64,000 nt of DNA from Candidatus Peribacteria bacterium (GCA_023898485.1 CP060225.1:62001-126000); one strand, 5' to 3'; counted from the stretch's first letter, positions 1 through 10,698 are shown. The notes: generated by a model not told the origin, from the sequence alone. Numbers and translations: made by a program.

Positions 1-896
1 CAGATACCGATGCTATTGCATCAGCGATTGTGTATGCTCAGTATCTCCGTGATCAGTGAGAGGAAGCACAAGCTATTATGCTTGGTCATCCAAACCGTGA
101 GACGTCATTCGTCCTAGAGTATGCAGCGATGGATCATCCTGAACTTGTAACCAATTTGGAGGAATGATCTCATATCATACTTGTCGACCACAACGAACTC
201 GGTCAGTCTATAGAAGATAGGCACCAACATGAGATCGTAGCAGTGGTCGATCATCACAAAATAGCAGACATCCAGACGTCAGGACCGCTTATGATGAGAA
301 TAGAGCCAGTAGGGTGCACATGCACTGTTCTCTATGAGATGTTTCTCACTGATGGATATCATCCTTCTCCAGAGATAGCCAAACTCATGGTCAGTGCCAT
401 TCTTTCTGATACACTTCATTTCCGCTCACCCACAACAACACAGCGTGATCGTGATGCGGTAGAATCGCTTGCTGCATGGGCGGATATCAATGATGTAGAG
501 GCGTATGCTCTGCAGATGTTCGATGCCAAGTCTGATCTTGCAGGTATTGCACCAGCTGATATTGTCACGATGGACTATAAGATATTCGAGATGGGATCTA
601 AAAAGGTAGGAGTCGGTGTCATGGAAACTACCAATCCATCATTCGCTCGAGCGATGGAAGACGAGTTACGTCAAGCGATGCAGCAGATCAAGCATGACGA
701 TGAAATAGATTACATCATCTTCTCTGTGGTAGATATTCTGCATGAGGTCAATACAACGATTGTATTGTCTGACGCGGAAGCTGATATCATCCAAAAAGCA
801 TTCGGTCAGACTACAGTGGGTGGCAAAGCTGATCTTGGAAGTCGTGTCTCTCGCAAAAAGCAAATTATACCAGCACTTCATGATGTATTAGCATAG
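1..896 (+). CDS. ppaC: Manganese-dependent inorganic pyrophosphatase (DHH family), 5' end cut off
   Basis: Hydrolyses pyrophosphate to two phosphates in the cytoplasm, driving biosynthetic reactions forward. The reading frame is open from base 3 and the true start lies left of the window. Visible are the 'DTDAIASA' metal motif near the start, 'LVDHNE', the DHH motif in 'VVDHHKIAD', 'EPVGCTCT' and 'FRSPT', and the DHHA2 domain with 'VGVGVMETTNP'. This order matches PpaC rather than exopolyphosphatases. Two in-frame UGAs (57 and 165) are read as Gly; without that the gene would be broken. It ends with TAG. The first few residues ahead of the metal motif are missing. Confidence 0.9.
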
Positions 897-966
897 ATAT
901 ATTTACTACTGGACTTCGTTTGGTACCTTCTTATTTCATACATTTACTTCTCTTATTCCTCTTCTG

Positions 967-1374
967 ATGAAACAATTACCTCTCCTCACCACGCTAGCAC
1001 TTGCTACATTAACACTTGCGGCATGTGGTACATCATCATCTAGCACAGGTACTGGTAGCGTAGATGCAGAGCCAGAAATTATTCCTGTTGTCACGACTGA
1101 AATCATGGGTGTCGGTACCGAGCCTTTTTGGGCATTTCAGTTTTCTGGAACTGATCTCACATGGAGTGAACCAGGAAACAGCGATATGGAAGAAACTGAC
1201 TACATCCAATTCAATCAGACATTGAGTGGGGAGACTATGGTCTATACCAATGGTGATATTACTATCATGGCAGATTTCCTTCCCTGTAGTGATGGTATGA
1301 GTGATACTACCTATCCACTCACAGTCACTGTCCAAAAAGACGGCCAGACCCTCAATGGATGTGGTACGATGTAA
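967..1374 (+). CDS. Lipoprotein with COG3650-like 'GTEPFW' domain
   Basis: A 135-residue exported protein. Residues 1-20 are a lipoprotein signal peptide with lipobox LAAC, so Cys20 should be lipidated after Lgt and LspA processing. After a Ser/Thr linker the mature part carries 'GVGTEPFWAFQF', 'LTWSEPGN' and a late 'CSDGMSDTTYPL...GCGTM' pattern. These are typical of small uncharacterised envelope proteins of the COG3650 / META-like group. No catalytic function is known. It overlaps or nearly touches the following TPM-domain gene, so the two may share a transcript. Family assignment rests on motif memory, not on a search. Confidence 0.65.
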   Translation: MKQLPLLTTLALATLTLAACGTSSSSTGTGSVDAEPEIIPVVTTEIMGVGTEPFWAFQFSGTDLTWSEPGNSDMEETDYIQFNQTLSGETMVYTNGDITIMADFLPCSDGMSDTTYPLTVTVQKDGQTLNGCGTM

Positions 1375-1397
1375 TTTACTTACTTTTCCTCAATAAC

Positions 1398-2300
1398 GTG
1401 CAGAGTCGAAGCAGGCGAACGATCATAGCTCTGATGAGTTGGATGATGAGTCTGACTTCGATTTTTGCGATAGAAATTCCTGTACATGACGAACGAGTGA
1501 CGGATGATGCTGATATGCTGACGACAGCAGAGGAGACCGAACTCGAATCTCAACTCCAACAACTCCAGGATGAGACAGGTGTCGAACTTGCAATCCTTAC
1601 TATCCCTACCACTGATGGACAGGATATCGCACAGTTGGGTACTGAGATAGCCCAGTCACGAGGAATCGGAAAATCTGATATAGATAATGGTATCTTAATC
1701 CTGATTGCACTGAACGATAGGAAGTGGCGTATCAATACGGGCTATGGAGTTGAATGACTGCTTCCTGATGCGCTTGCATATCGTATCGCTACCGAACAGC
1801 GAGTCCCTGCTGCTCGTGCAGGTGATTACTTTGGTGGTTTGGAAGAGATGATATCGTCTATTTCTGGGCTTGTCCATCAGGATCCAGAGATGATAGCATA
1901 TCGAGCAGATCAAGATATGATTTTGCCACAAGATACAGACAGTCTTACAAGTACATTGGCTACTATATGATTTTTTGGATCATTGCTCTTATGACTGATC
2001 CTGAGACCCACACTCACCGAAACCAAGAAAAAACTCATAGCGATTGCCAGTGGAACAGGAGGATGGACACTCCTGGCGCTGATACTGGTCTGATGAATTG
2101 GTATTACCGTTTTCTTGCCGACACTCATAGGGTGGATGATAGGTATGGTATGAGGAGGTAGGTCATGAGCTTGGACGAGAAGTGGGTCAGGTGGATTTGG
2201 CTGATTTGGAGGATGATATAGCTGATGATCATTTGGATGATGATTCGGATGATTTGGCTGATGATCATTTGGCGGTGGAGGAGCCAGTGGAGGACGATAA
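1398..2300 (+). CDS. TPM-domain (YgcG-like) membrane protein with UGA-rich glycine tail
   Basis: A 300-residue protein with an N-terminal signal segment, a TPM domain (about residues 25-175, with 'DDADMLT', 'GIGKSDIDNGILILIA' and 'WRINTGYGVE'), membrane segments, and a C-terminal tail that is almost only Gly, Ser and Phe. This matches the YgcG/TPM family, whose members often end in such a tail. UGA occurs 16 times in frame, most of it in the tail, often as UGA-UGA pairs. A GTG start at 1398 gives a clean signal peptide with 'RSRRT' then a hydrophobic run ending SIFA. An ATG at 1359 overlaps the upstream gene and an ATG at 1434 leaves the signal short. Function is unproven; TPM proteins have been linked to photosystem repair and to a phosphatase fold. 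Confidence 0.75.
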
Positions 2301-2327
2301 TTTTTATTGTTATTAATACACATACAC

Positions 2328-2816
2328 ATGATCGCAGTCTACAACTATGAATTTATGGGGAGAGATGTCCCTGTCATTATCATCAAGGATGATGCAGAGA
2401 TGGCTGACATTCCTACCGATATGAGAAAAAAGGATGGTATCATCATTCTTACTCGCGATGATCTCAAACAGGGTGCTGACGTTTTCGCTCTTACGTTCGT
2501 TCATATGAAAGAATATTGCACTCTTCTCAAAGGCAAAGATAGACTTGCAAACCTAGATATCAAAAAGAAACACGTCAGACACCATATTGAGACATTGGCT
2601 CGTCAGATGCTGATCGATACCAGAGAGTATGAATACACGAAGGCTACACGATCATCGGTAAGAGATCATTGTTTACTCGCTTTACATCGTATAGCGTCGG
2701 GTTATCGTTTCCTTTTTGGAGAGAAACATCCTCTGACCTATGATGAGGTCAATGACCTTACTTCCTTCAAAACCAAGCTTCTTGCAATTACAGAGTATAT
2801 TGATACAAACAAATAA
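2328..2816 (+). CDS. Conserved hypothetical protein, likely cytoplasmic
   Basis: Encodes 162 residues with no signal peptide or membrane span. The N-terminal third is mixed alpha/beta with 'VPVIIIKDDAEMADIP' and 'KDGIIILTRDDL'. The rest is helical and rich in Lys, Arg and His. No family is recognised. No in-frame UGA is needed. The ATG at 2328 is chosen over an upstream TTG at 2307 because it begins the well-folded part and leaves a 27-base gap to the TPM gene. It lies between two envelope genes (TPM protein and LemA) on the same strand and may be co-transcribed with them. Confidence 0.6.
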   Translation: MIAVYNYEFMGRDVPVIIIKDDAEMADIPTDMRKKDGIIILTRDDLKQGADVFALTFVHMKEYCTLLKGKDRLANLDIKKKHVRHHIETLARQMLIDTREYEYTKATRSSVRDHCLLALHRIASGYRFLFGEKHPLTYDEVNDLTSFKTKLLAITEYIDTNK

Positions 2817-2843
2817 CTCATTTTATCTTTCTTGATTGAAATA

Positions 2844-3539
2844 ATGAAAAAAGCATGATGGATTATCTTAGCAGTAGTAGTGATTCTCGTGATCTCTCTC
2901 TACGGCTGGGTAAAAGGTACCTATAATAATCTCGTTACTATGGATGGCGAGGTGCAAGGTGCATGGGCACAGGTAGAGAATCAATATCAGCGTAGAGCAG
3001 ATCTTGTTCCTAACCTCGTCCAAGTAGTAGAATGATATGCAGATCAAGAGTTTACCACACTGACTGCAGTCACCGAAGCAAGAGCCAAAGCAACTTCTAC
3101 CACAGTAGATATTAGCAATGCAGAAGATATGGCAGCATTCCAAGAGGCACAAGGAGAACTAAGCTCAGCACTTTCTCGTCTGCTCGTGTCAGTCGAGGCA
3201 TATCCTGACCTCAAGTCTGATGCACTCTTTGAAAATCTTCAAGTACAGCTCGAAGGTACAGAAAACCGCATCACTACCGAAAGAGGTAGATATAATGAGA
3301 CTGCAAAAAACTATAACATCCTTATCCGTACCTTTCCTACCAATATACTAGCAGGTATCTTCGGTTTCGACGGAGCGCAACTTTTTGAGGCAGAGGATGG
3401 AGCAGAGGTGGCGCCTGATGTGGATTTTGATTTTTCTGATAGGGATACATCTTTGACAGATACAGTTTCTGATTCTACCAATACGCAGATAGATGATGCT
3501 ATTGATGTTGCTGACGCTTTGGTTGTCACTGGTGGATAG
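2844..3539 (+). CDS. lemA: LemA family membrane protein
   Basis: 231 residues. A short N-terminus and one transmembrane helix (about residues 5-22) are followed by the long LemA helical domain with 'YNNLVTMDGEVQGAWAQVENQYQRR', 'DLVPNLVQVVEGYA', 'LLVSVEAYPDLKSD' and 'ENRITTERGRYNETAKNYN'. LemA proteins are membrane-anchored with an outside helical bundle. Their function is unknown, but they are often encoded next to TPM/YgcG genes, exactly as here. UGA is read as Gly at two places, one of them in the conserved 'VVEGYA' segment. The last 50 residues are acidic, Ser/Thr-rich and poorly conserved. Confidence 0.92.
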
Positions 3540-3587
3540 TGTATATTCTTGGATTTTTCGTGTTATTTTGCTTCATGGGTTATTGTT

Positions 3588-4190
3588 ATGTATTCTTTTG
3601 GGGATAGTGATGATTTTTGATGATTTGACTGGCAACAGTTGATTACTCTTTTTCTAGAGACTAATAGTCAGATCAATCTATCCTCCATTAGAGATGCTCA
3701 TGGTGTGTATCACAAACATATTCTTGATAGCCTCGAGCTTATTAAGGTACTTCCTTTGGAGTCAGGCAAAACTCTTGCAGACGTCGGGACGGGGTGAGGT
3801 TTCCCACTCCTTCCACTAGCCATCATGTATCCTGAGGTACAGTGCACCGGTATCGATGCGAGAAAAAAGAAAACTATCGCCGTCCAGTCTATGGCTGATG
3901 ATCTCTGACTATCCAATGTAAGCATGCTCTGGTCCAGAATCGAAGACGTCCGTCAGCAGTTCGACTACGTTACCTCTAGAGCTGTCTGATATGCAGATAA
4001 GATAATCCCTTGGTCGGTTTCATTGGTCAAAAAATGAGGGTACCTTATACTCTATAAACAACTTACTCCTGAGGAAGATGCTCTTATCTTCTCTCTTGCG
4101 GAGAGGTACAAGCTCGTTCTTGAACATCTTCATCACTATAGGTTAGAGGAAGATGATATACAAAGGGTGTTGTATATTTTTAAAAAATAA
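3588..4190 (+). CDS. rsmG: 16S rRNA (guanine-N7) methyltransferase RsmG
   Basis: 200 residues. Uses S-adenosylmethionine to methylate N7 of G527 (E. coli numbering) in 16S rRNA. The SAM loop reads 'DVGTGGGFPLLPLAI', with UGA (3795) supplying one of the glycines. It is preceded by 'HIL DSLE' and followed by 'GIDARKKK' and 'VTSRAVG', the standard order of the family. Six in-frame UGAs are present, two of them adjacent near the N-terminus. The ATG at 3588 is the only start that includes the N-terminal helix. The length is typical (about 205 residues). The gene ends TAA at 4188-4190. Confidence 0.93.
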
Positions 4191-4254
4191 TTGACTTTTA
4201 GATATTTATATATATATTTATATAATATTTCACTCATTATCATAATATTCTCAG

Positions 4255-5817
4255 ATGCAGGAGTTCATACAGATTGACACTAATAATATACCACCACAGT
4301 TACATGGTGTCATACAAAATATAGAAAAAAGTTTTATAAATGATCGAGAAAAGTTTGAAGAATTATCTTATGAAGAATTGAAAATACTTAAAGAAAAGGC
4401 CCGACAAGAAACAGAAGATCTGCGAAATAATACTTTGCGCTTTTTTTATCCACAAACAAATATACAAAAAATTAGGAAAAAAGCGACCCTAAACTATGAA
4501 AATTGTCAGCACCTCTACAATACATGGATCAAACCATCATACAATCAGACCCGCCCATCATGAAATAATATTTTAGGGTGATTATTTATAGTTGTATATT
4601 ACTGCGCATTACAACGTCATATTGCTATACAAGAGCTAGAAAACTCACAACGAAGAGGAGAACAAACTATCAATACACATAGACAATATGCAGAAGAAAT
4701 TATGGATATTCTCCAACAAAAATCACAATATTTTGACTACTCACTTGATAAGAATAATTCACCCCAAGAGACGATTATCTACAAAACGATCCTCAGCGCA
4801 TTGACATGATGAGACAAAACACAAACAGGGATATACGGGTGATTTATTGAAAAAATATTACAAAATGGTGTCATAGGACTCAGAATGAAAGATCTTTCAT
4901 CAGAAGCAACCAAGTTATTTAAGCACCAAAAATATCTCAAAAACCTCATGCAGCACAGAACATCAAGTGATTCTATTGGGGTAAGGGTCGCATTTTATGA
5001 AGAAGATGTAGCACATACCAGTATCCAAGGACTCAAACATCTTATAGAACAACAGAAATCACATATTACTATCAATAAAGAAAACAATAGATGATTTGAG
5101 GGTGAGCGAAAAGTTGACAACCATCATTCGTCTGATAATATCAGCCCATCATACAATATAACACTCAACATACAACACAACAACAAGAAAGATCACAAAG
5201 GGTCACTCATAGAGTTTCAATTTGTTATGGCGCCACAAGTAATCTATACACAATATATACAAAATATGATCACCTATGGCATATTAGAAGCTAAGCATGA
5301 TGATAAAAATAATACTCTTGTGCTTTCTATCACAAAAGGAAAACAGTATGATTTTTGGAAATATTGTCTCACCCATATCAATGATATAGAGCATAAGCCC
5401 TACAAAGATCAGATGGTACGAGAATTTATTTATGCCAATGTGCCGAATACAATCTTAGAAAAAAAATGAAATAATCATGCCTCAATACACGAATACATGT
5501 ACCATAGTACTGAAAAAGCGAGACAAGAATCACTCAAAATACTCAAGGAACAGATAGGCAATAACAAAAATAATGTTTTTATGTATAAAAAAATATATAA
5601 TCAAGGCAGTGGTAATAATGGCACGGTCACTATAAGCTGACTAGATCAGACTAAAAAAGAGGAATTTTTTCGTGCATATTATGATGTCATGAAAGCAAAA
5701 TACCAAAAACATACATCAGAAGCATACTCATGGATGAAAAAAACTATAGTATGACTAGAAACAGCAAAAAGTAGTTCTAAGAAAAGCATTTATATGATAT
5801 TAAAACAGAACAAGTAG
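4255..5817 (+). CDS. AT-rich orphan membrane protein (520 residues)
   Basis: Not recognised. The protein starts with about 100 mostly helical charged residues, has one hydrophobic span near residues 105-122 ('LGGLFIVVYYCAL'), then a long hydrophilic region rich in Lys, Asn, Gln and Ile. Base composition is clearly more AT-rich than its neighbours and codon use is shifted to A/T-ending codons, which suggests horizontal acquisition. Nine UGAs are in frame, so the gene has been maintained under this code. A CATAAT box ends eight bases before the ATG, suggesting a leaderless transcript. It stands alone between rsmG and a convergent cyclophilin gene. Confidence 0.7.
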
Positions 5818-5839
5818 CAATAAAGAAAAGAAATATATG

Positions 5840-6340
5840 CTAATTTATCGCTTCCTCCACCGCCTCCACAAATTCTCTCACATGATCAAGTTCAAGGAGT
5901 GAATCGAAATCTCCTTCGATATGAATTTTCTTGATCTTGTCGCCTTGCATGATGAGGTCCACAATAGCCTGATCTTCTCCCGATACTACTTCTCCAAAGA
6001 TCGCATGACGTCCGTCCAGTCGTGGAGTCTCTACGTGCGTGATGAAAAACTGACTTCCATTGGTGCCTGGTCCGGCATTTGCCATACTGAGTCTACCTGG
6101 ACGATCATGACGAAGTTCTGGATGGATCTCATCACCAAACTGGTATCCAGGACCACCTGTACCGGTACCCTGTGGACAGCCCGCCTGCACCATAAAATCT
6201 TCAATCACACGATGGAAAGTAAGATCGTCATAGAAACCGTTTTTTGCCAATGTAACGAAGTTAGCCACTGTAATAGGAGCCTTATCAGCGTGTAATACGA
6301 GGTTGATAGGTCATTTGGATGTCTGGATGATTGCTTTCAT
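5840..6340 (-). CDS. Peptidyl-prolyl cis-trans isomerase, cyclophilin type
   Basis: 166 residues, cytoplasmic (no signal peptide). Catalyses proline isomerisation during folding. The cyclophilin landmarks are all present in order: 'TVANFVTLAKNGFYDDL', catalytic Arg in 'FHRVIEDFMVQAG', 'GTGTGGPGY', 'SMANAGPGTNGSQFFI' and 'LDGRHAIFGEV'. The start is the ATG complementary to 6338-6340; one UGA (codon 10) is read as Gly in 'TSKGPINL'. Bacterial cyclophilins of this size are single-domain enzymes similar to PpiB. It converges on the AT-rich gene to its left and is separated from the tRNA operon terminator by about 50 bases. Confidence 0.95.
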
Positions 6341-6390
6341 TGAGATGGAGCAGTTATCAAGATAAATATATGTTGTTGTTTATTGGTATT

Positions 6391-6417
6391 TAAAAAATCC
6401 CCAACAGGAGTGGGATT
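6391..6417 (-). terminator. Terminator of the tRNA-His/tRNA-Leu operon
   Basis: On the minus strand AAATCCC and GGGATTT form a 7-bp perfect stem followed by a run of T. It begins right at the CCA end of tRNA-Leu, so it should stop transcription coming from the two tRNA genes. Confidence 0.75.
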
Positions 6418-6504
6418 TGGTACCTGAGGTGGGACTTGAACCCACACGTTCTTGCGAACACCAGATTTTGAGTCTAGCATGTCTACCAATTCCATCACTC
6501 AGGC
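6418..6504 (-). tRNA. tRNA-Leu (anticodon CAA)
   Basis: An 87-base class II tRNA with encoded CCA. The acceptor stem pairs GCCTGAG with CTCAGGT, the D arm has GGAATTGGTAGAC, the anticodon loop CTCAAAA sits on a CTAGA/TCTGG stem and gives anticodon CAA (reads UUG), the variable arm is long (GGTGTTCGCAAGAACG), and the T loop is GTTCAAGTC. The long variable arm and the anticodon make this tRNA-Leu rather than Ser or Tyr. It is the second gene of a two-tRNA operon, after tRNA-His. Confidence 0.95.
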
Positions 6505-6521
6505 ATATTATACTGTTTTTA

Positions 6522-6598
6522 TGGGGCGATCGACGGGAATCGAACCCGCGACAGATAGGACCACAACCTATTGCTCTACCAACTGAGCTACGACCGCC
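6522..6598 (-). tRNA. tRNA-His (anticodon GUG)
   Basis: A 77-base tRNA with encoded CCA. The anticodon loop TTGTGGT on an ATAGG/CCTAT stem gives GTG. The acceptor helix is 8 bp, with the extra G(-1):C73 pair that identifies histidine tRNAs and is needed by HisRS; here it is encoded in the gene. D loop GCTCAGTTGGTAGAGC and T loop GTTCGATTC are normal. The spacing to tRNA-Leu is 17 bases. Confidence 0.96.
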
Positions 6599-6609
6599 AT
6601 GTGGAGGTC

Positions 6610-6638
6610 ACTATAGGTATGTGGTCTGTCTTTTGCAA
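6610..6638 (-). promoter_or_regulatory. Sigma70-type promoter for the tRNA operon
   Basis: Read on the minus strand: TTGCAA at -35, a 17-base spacer and TATAGT at -10, placed so that transcription would start about 5 bases before the mature 5' end of tRNA-His. Spacing and position fit a stable-RNA promoter. Confidence 0.7.
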
Positions 6639-6647
6639 GTGTTTTTC

Positions 6648-8186
6648 TTATTTAATCGTGAAGAAGATTCTAGATTTGGTAGTGGGAACTTGGTTAAGCC
6701 GAAATGGATTGATATTGAGTGTGGCGGTATTGATTTGGTCATAGGTTTTGATGGTATCTTGTACATCTTGTGCTGATTTTCCGATTATACTATCTTTGAT
6801 AGCTGAGAGAATGTGATTGGGATCGAGATTGAAGTTATATGTTTGAATAGTTGTGACTTGTGTTGGGATGATGAGCTGTCCTGCCGTGTCTCCTGTTCCT
6901 GTTTGTTTGATGTCGTAAAGTGTAAGTGATTTCATATTGATATCTATTACTTTTTCTACATCGCTTGATCTTTCGGTGATATAACTTTGGAACTGGCGTA
7001 CGATATCACTCTGCATGACATATGGGAATGAGTAACTTATAGCAATCGATCATTCCACAATAGATGATTCCTCTCCAGGGGTTTGGATTGACGTAAAACC
7101 ATTGATCTGTACGGAGAACAGTGAATCAAAGTACAAAAGTACCGTATCAGGGATGATAAATTCTTGTCTGATAATATCTTTCATCTGAGTGGATGCTTGC
7201 TCGATAAGTTTCTGATGAAGTGTATCTATATCAGCTTGTGTAACAGTTCCCGATGAGAGTGTTTCACCGCCGGTAAAATCACTATTAGCTTTTGCGTAGA
7301 TCACTTTGAGAAAATAACTACTATTAAGATTTTTGAGATAGAGAGTGGTGTCAGCTGAGATATTTCCCTTCTCTCCCATGACATCCCCAGCGATATCTGT
7401 ATCAGCAGCGACCACATCTATTGTAATCTGTCAAGGAGTCTGATCGCTGATTTTGGCAGGAATAGAAAATGAAGTAGGCGCCTTGAAGAGAAGGCCATCA
7501 TCAGTGATGAATGTACTATTAGCGATGATGTCATAGGAATTATCACTGGTATTGTAGAGAGTGATGGTGCCAGATGCCCTGGTCTGTGCTTGTGCAAGAT
7601 TGGAGACAGGTTGTTTCATTGTGATGGTATGTTCGATAGATCCTTGTTGATAGGGTATACTCAGACGATCTTGTTCCACATCGAAGATATCTGTCTGTCT
7701 GGGATAGTAGCGGAAATTGTAGACTATATCTTGGAGTGTATAGGTTGGCGTGATGATAAGGCGAGCACTCGGCCATACGAAGAGATAGATACCATAGAGA
7801 ATCAATCCGATAAATAAAAACTCTATAGCTCTAACAATGTGCTTGATATAGTCTGCTTTATTGATCCATGACTGCTGGAAGGTCTTATTTTCAAAAAGAA
7901 AAAGATATGTCAGATGTATATTTCTTTCTCGTTTATTTCTATATTTGTATTCGTATGGAAGTCCTGCTTCTTCGAAAAAATTTTTAGCTTTTTCATTTTT
8001 TGCTATCCATATAATTTGAAGTTTCCTATTTTTGATTAGGTTGCATATCTGTTTCCCCCGTCGAATATTATCAAAAATCGGATTAGCTATATCAATAAAA
8101 CAAGTAACCTTTTTATGCTCAGGGAGCTTTTCGAGTGTTTTATAGATTTTATAGAAACTATCATTTTCAAGGAAAAATAATTTCAT
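6648..8186 (-). CDS. Single-span membrane protein with baseplate-J-like C-terminal part
   Basis: 512 residues. Residues 1-115 form a cytoplasmic alpha/beta domain ('VTCFIDIANPIFDNI', 'LQIIWIAKNEKAKNFF') that looks regulatory but is not recognised. One transmembrane helix lies at about 120-145 ('FLFIGLILYGIYLFVW'). The outer part contains 'ASGTITLYNTSDNSYDIIAN', 'FITDDGLLFKAPTSFSIPAKI' and a 'QITIDVVAADTDIAGDV' segment. This spacing resembles the repeated beta domains of baseplate J/gp47-like proteins, which also occur as membrane-anchored proteins in CPR genomes. Two UGAs (7431, 7050) are read as Gly. The role is unknown; a surface or assembly function is inference only. Confidence 0.5.
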
Positions 8187-8229
8187 AAGATTGATGATGT
8201 AATCAAGGTAATGAGAGTGTCGTTTTTAT

Positions 8230-9066
8230 TTACTGGGTTTTTTCTGTATCGTCTTTTCATGATGTATGTGTGTGTGTGAGTGTTGTTACTCTGTGTTTTT
8301 CGATTAAGTATTGCTGGAAGAATAAGCCCGCAATAGCTAAGCAGATGTATGTGGTTATGTCTCGTTTCATGTTCCCTACTTGTATCACAAGATATTTGGG
8401 AGTGTTGACAAATGTTCGGATAAATCCTAAACCAAGAGTTATGAGTGCAAATGTCATATATCCTTTTCCTGATGGGCGGTCCATATGCTGCCCAAGACGT
8501 TGTATGATAAATGTCGTTAACCCTCGTATGGCTATATAAAGTCCTATGGGATATATGGAACCATAATCTGACCATGTGCTGATATCTGGACGAAATGTTT
8601 CAGCTCCTCGTATGCTTTGTGTTGGTAGTCCTATGAGATGATCGCCCAGTACTAATCATATACCTAATGGTATCATGGTTATTGATATGCTTGATGCTAT
8701 GATATTGATCCATACGCGACGTTCGTGTCTGGATGGCATTTTCCTAAGAAATATCCATATACTTACGGTAAATGCAATGAGAATACCGATAATATGAAAG
8801 TGGTAATCATATGGGGAAAGCATCATTTTTCGTTGAGTAATGCTGGTAGGGATAATTGCTTTATGAGTCATTGCAAACGAAAGATATCCTCCCAACATAT
8901 AGCTTAATACGATTGGTAGTGGGAACCAATAGAAGAATTTGACGAATTGTAAGCGACTTTTACGAACTAAGATATATACACTGAGCAAAAATACTATCAA
9001 ACTGATAATAATGCTGAGACCTGTTATGTCGATCACATGTGATCAGATAGTTATAATAGGGTACAT
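8230..9066 (-). CDS. Lgt-like integral membrane protein lacking the Lgt signature
   Basis: 278 residues with about six to seven hydrophobic spans. The beginning 'MYPIITIGSHVIDITGLS' resembles the start of prolipoprotein diacylglyceryl transferase. The last third 'YGSIYPIGLYIAIRGL...GKGYMTFALITLGLGFIRTFV' follows the Lgt pattern of a 'P-x-x-LYEA' helix followed by 'G..F......R'. However the Lgt catalytic block (GRIGN...ELYG) is replaced by 'GLVLGDHLIGLPTQS', without the essential Arg/Asn residues. It may therefore be an inactive or repurposed paralogue; the true Lgt is at 13762-14697. The ATG at 9066 is chosen because it restores the Lgt-like N-terminus, reading through a UGA. UGA codons at 8656 and 8257 are also read as Gly. 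Confidence 0.55.
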
Positions 9067-9138
9067 GGGAAGAGAAGTTGATAAAGGATCATAAAGGTCG
9101 ATAGACGATTATGAAGGACAAATATTTGCATATTAGCT

Positions 9139-10698
9139 TTATCTGAGGAACTCTACGAGTTTCTGCTCTCTAATAGTAGAGATTCTGATGATACCTGGAT
9201 AATCGAGCTGTTCTTCAACTTTGGTAGCAATATCTTTCATAGTCTCAGTGAGTTTTTTGTCATCGATTTGATTCGGATCGACGTAGACCATAATGTCTCT
9301 ACCTGCCTGCATGATGTGCACTTTGGTCACGCCATGGACACTAGAGATGAGTTTTTCTAAGTCAGTCATCTTCTCAATAAAGAGTTCCGATGTATTGAAA
9401 CGTGCACCCGGTCTAGAGGCAGAGATAGCATCAGCTGCAGCTACGATCCATGAGATAGGATGTGTCATCGGGATATCATAGTGATGAGACTCAGCAGCAT
9501 TAATGATAATATCATGAATACCGAGCTTACGAAGTGCATCTGCACCGACTTGGGTGTGTGATTCTCCTGTTGCGGCGATGACTTTACCGATATCGTGGAG
9601 TAGACCAGCTTTTTTCGCCATGACAGGGTCAATATTCATCTCGGCAGCGATAGCTTCTGCAATCCTTGCTACTTCGATACTGTGCTCCCAGAGGTTCTGT
9701 CCGTAGCTATATCTGAGATAGAACTGTCCGATATATTTGACGATTTCTGGTTTCATCATAGGGATGTTGAGCATATGGAGTGCTTCTTTTCCCTTTTCTG
9801 TCAAAATCTCACCCAGACCCCCAACTACTTCCCCATAGATCCTCTCGATATGGTGAGGATTGATACGTCCGTCTTTGATGAGTCTGCGGAGTGTTTCGCT
9901 TGCGACGAAGCGTTTTTCGCTATCATGAGACGAAACTTTGACACAGAGTGGTGTATCATCGACGATGACTTCCACACCCGTTGTTCTCTCGAAAAAGTTG
10001 ATATTGCGTCCTTCACGTCCGATGAGTTTTCCTTTGAAGTCTTCAGTCGGTACATCGACAGTAGCGGTACTGTATTCATCGACGATGTCGGATACCAAAC
10101 GCGGCAAGACTCTAGAGATAATCTCTGCACCTTCTTTGTCTGCTTCTTCCTTCTTCAGATGAGCAAATTTTTCGATAAACTGCTTGATTTCTTTCTGTTC
10201 TTGTGATTCGATCATAGCAAAAAGTTCAGACTTGGCCTCGTCATGTGAGAGCTTCGCGATCTCCTCGAGCTTCGTGATTTGATCTTGTCTGATGACATCT
10301 ATTTCTTCTTGCTTCTTTTTATAATATGTCTTTTCTTGTTCGACTTTTTCCATTTTTTCGTCGAGTTTTTCTTGTCTGGTAAGGAGTTTCTCTTCAAACT
10401 CTACCATCATTTTTTGCTTTTTTTCGTCGTATTCTTCTGCTTTTTTCTCTGCTTGGACGCGAATCGTGTCTGCGTCTTTTCTTGCTTTGGAGATAGTTTC
10501 TTCAGCCAGAGAGTCTGCTTGTGCCATACGTTGGTCGAATGATTTCGCCTGCTGAGAACGTACGAGCTGATGGATGATATATCCAAGAATTGCTCCTATG
10601 AGGAGTCACCCGCCCACGAGGGTCAGGTCCATGAGAGGTGGTAAAGGCATATGTTCAGGGTTTTCAGTGATAAAATGTGAGATTGCATTTCGCAACAT
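9139..10698 (-). CDS. rny: Ribonuclease Y
   Basis: About 519 residues. Membrane-anchored endoribonuclease that starts mRNA decay. The order is: N-terminal hydrophobic segment ('LVGGGLLIGAILGYII'), a long coiled coil of Glu/Lys-rich heptads, a KH domain ('GKLIGREGRNINFFERTTG'), then an HD domain with 'HSIEVARIAEAIA' and the catalytic 'GLLHDIGKV', and 'HHYDIPMTHP'. The end 'IREQKLVEFLR' is typical of the family. ATG codons at 10698, 10650 and 10632 are possible starts; the first gives the usual length of the family, and the others remain possible. UGA at 10606 is Gly in the membrane segment. The gene is divergent from dprA. Confidence 0.95.

Noticed and set aside
23..896. Frameshifted or decayed genes seen with the standard code
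   Set aside because: The breaks are all at UGA and vanish when UGA is read as Gly; families align through them.
9682..10206. A 174-codon plus-strand open frame opposite rny
   Set aside because: It lies wholly inside the RNase Y gene, has Phe/Asp/Ser-rich shadow composition and no start signal.
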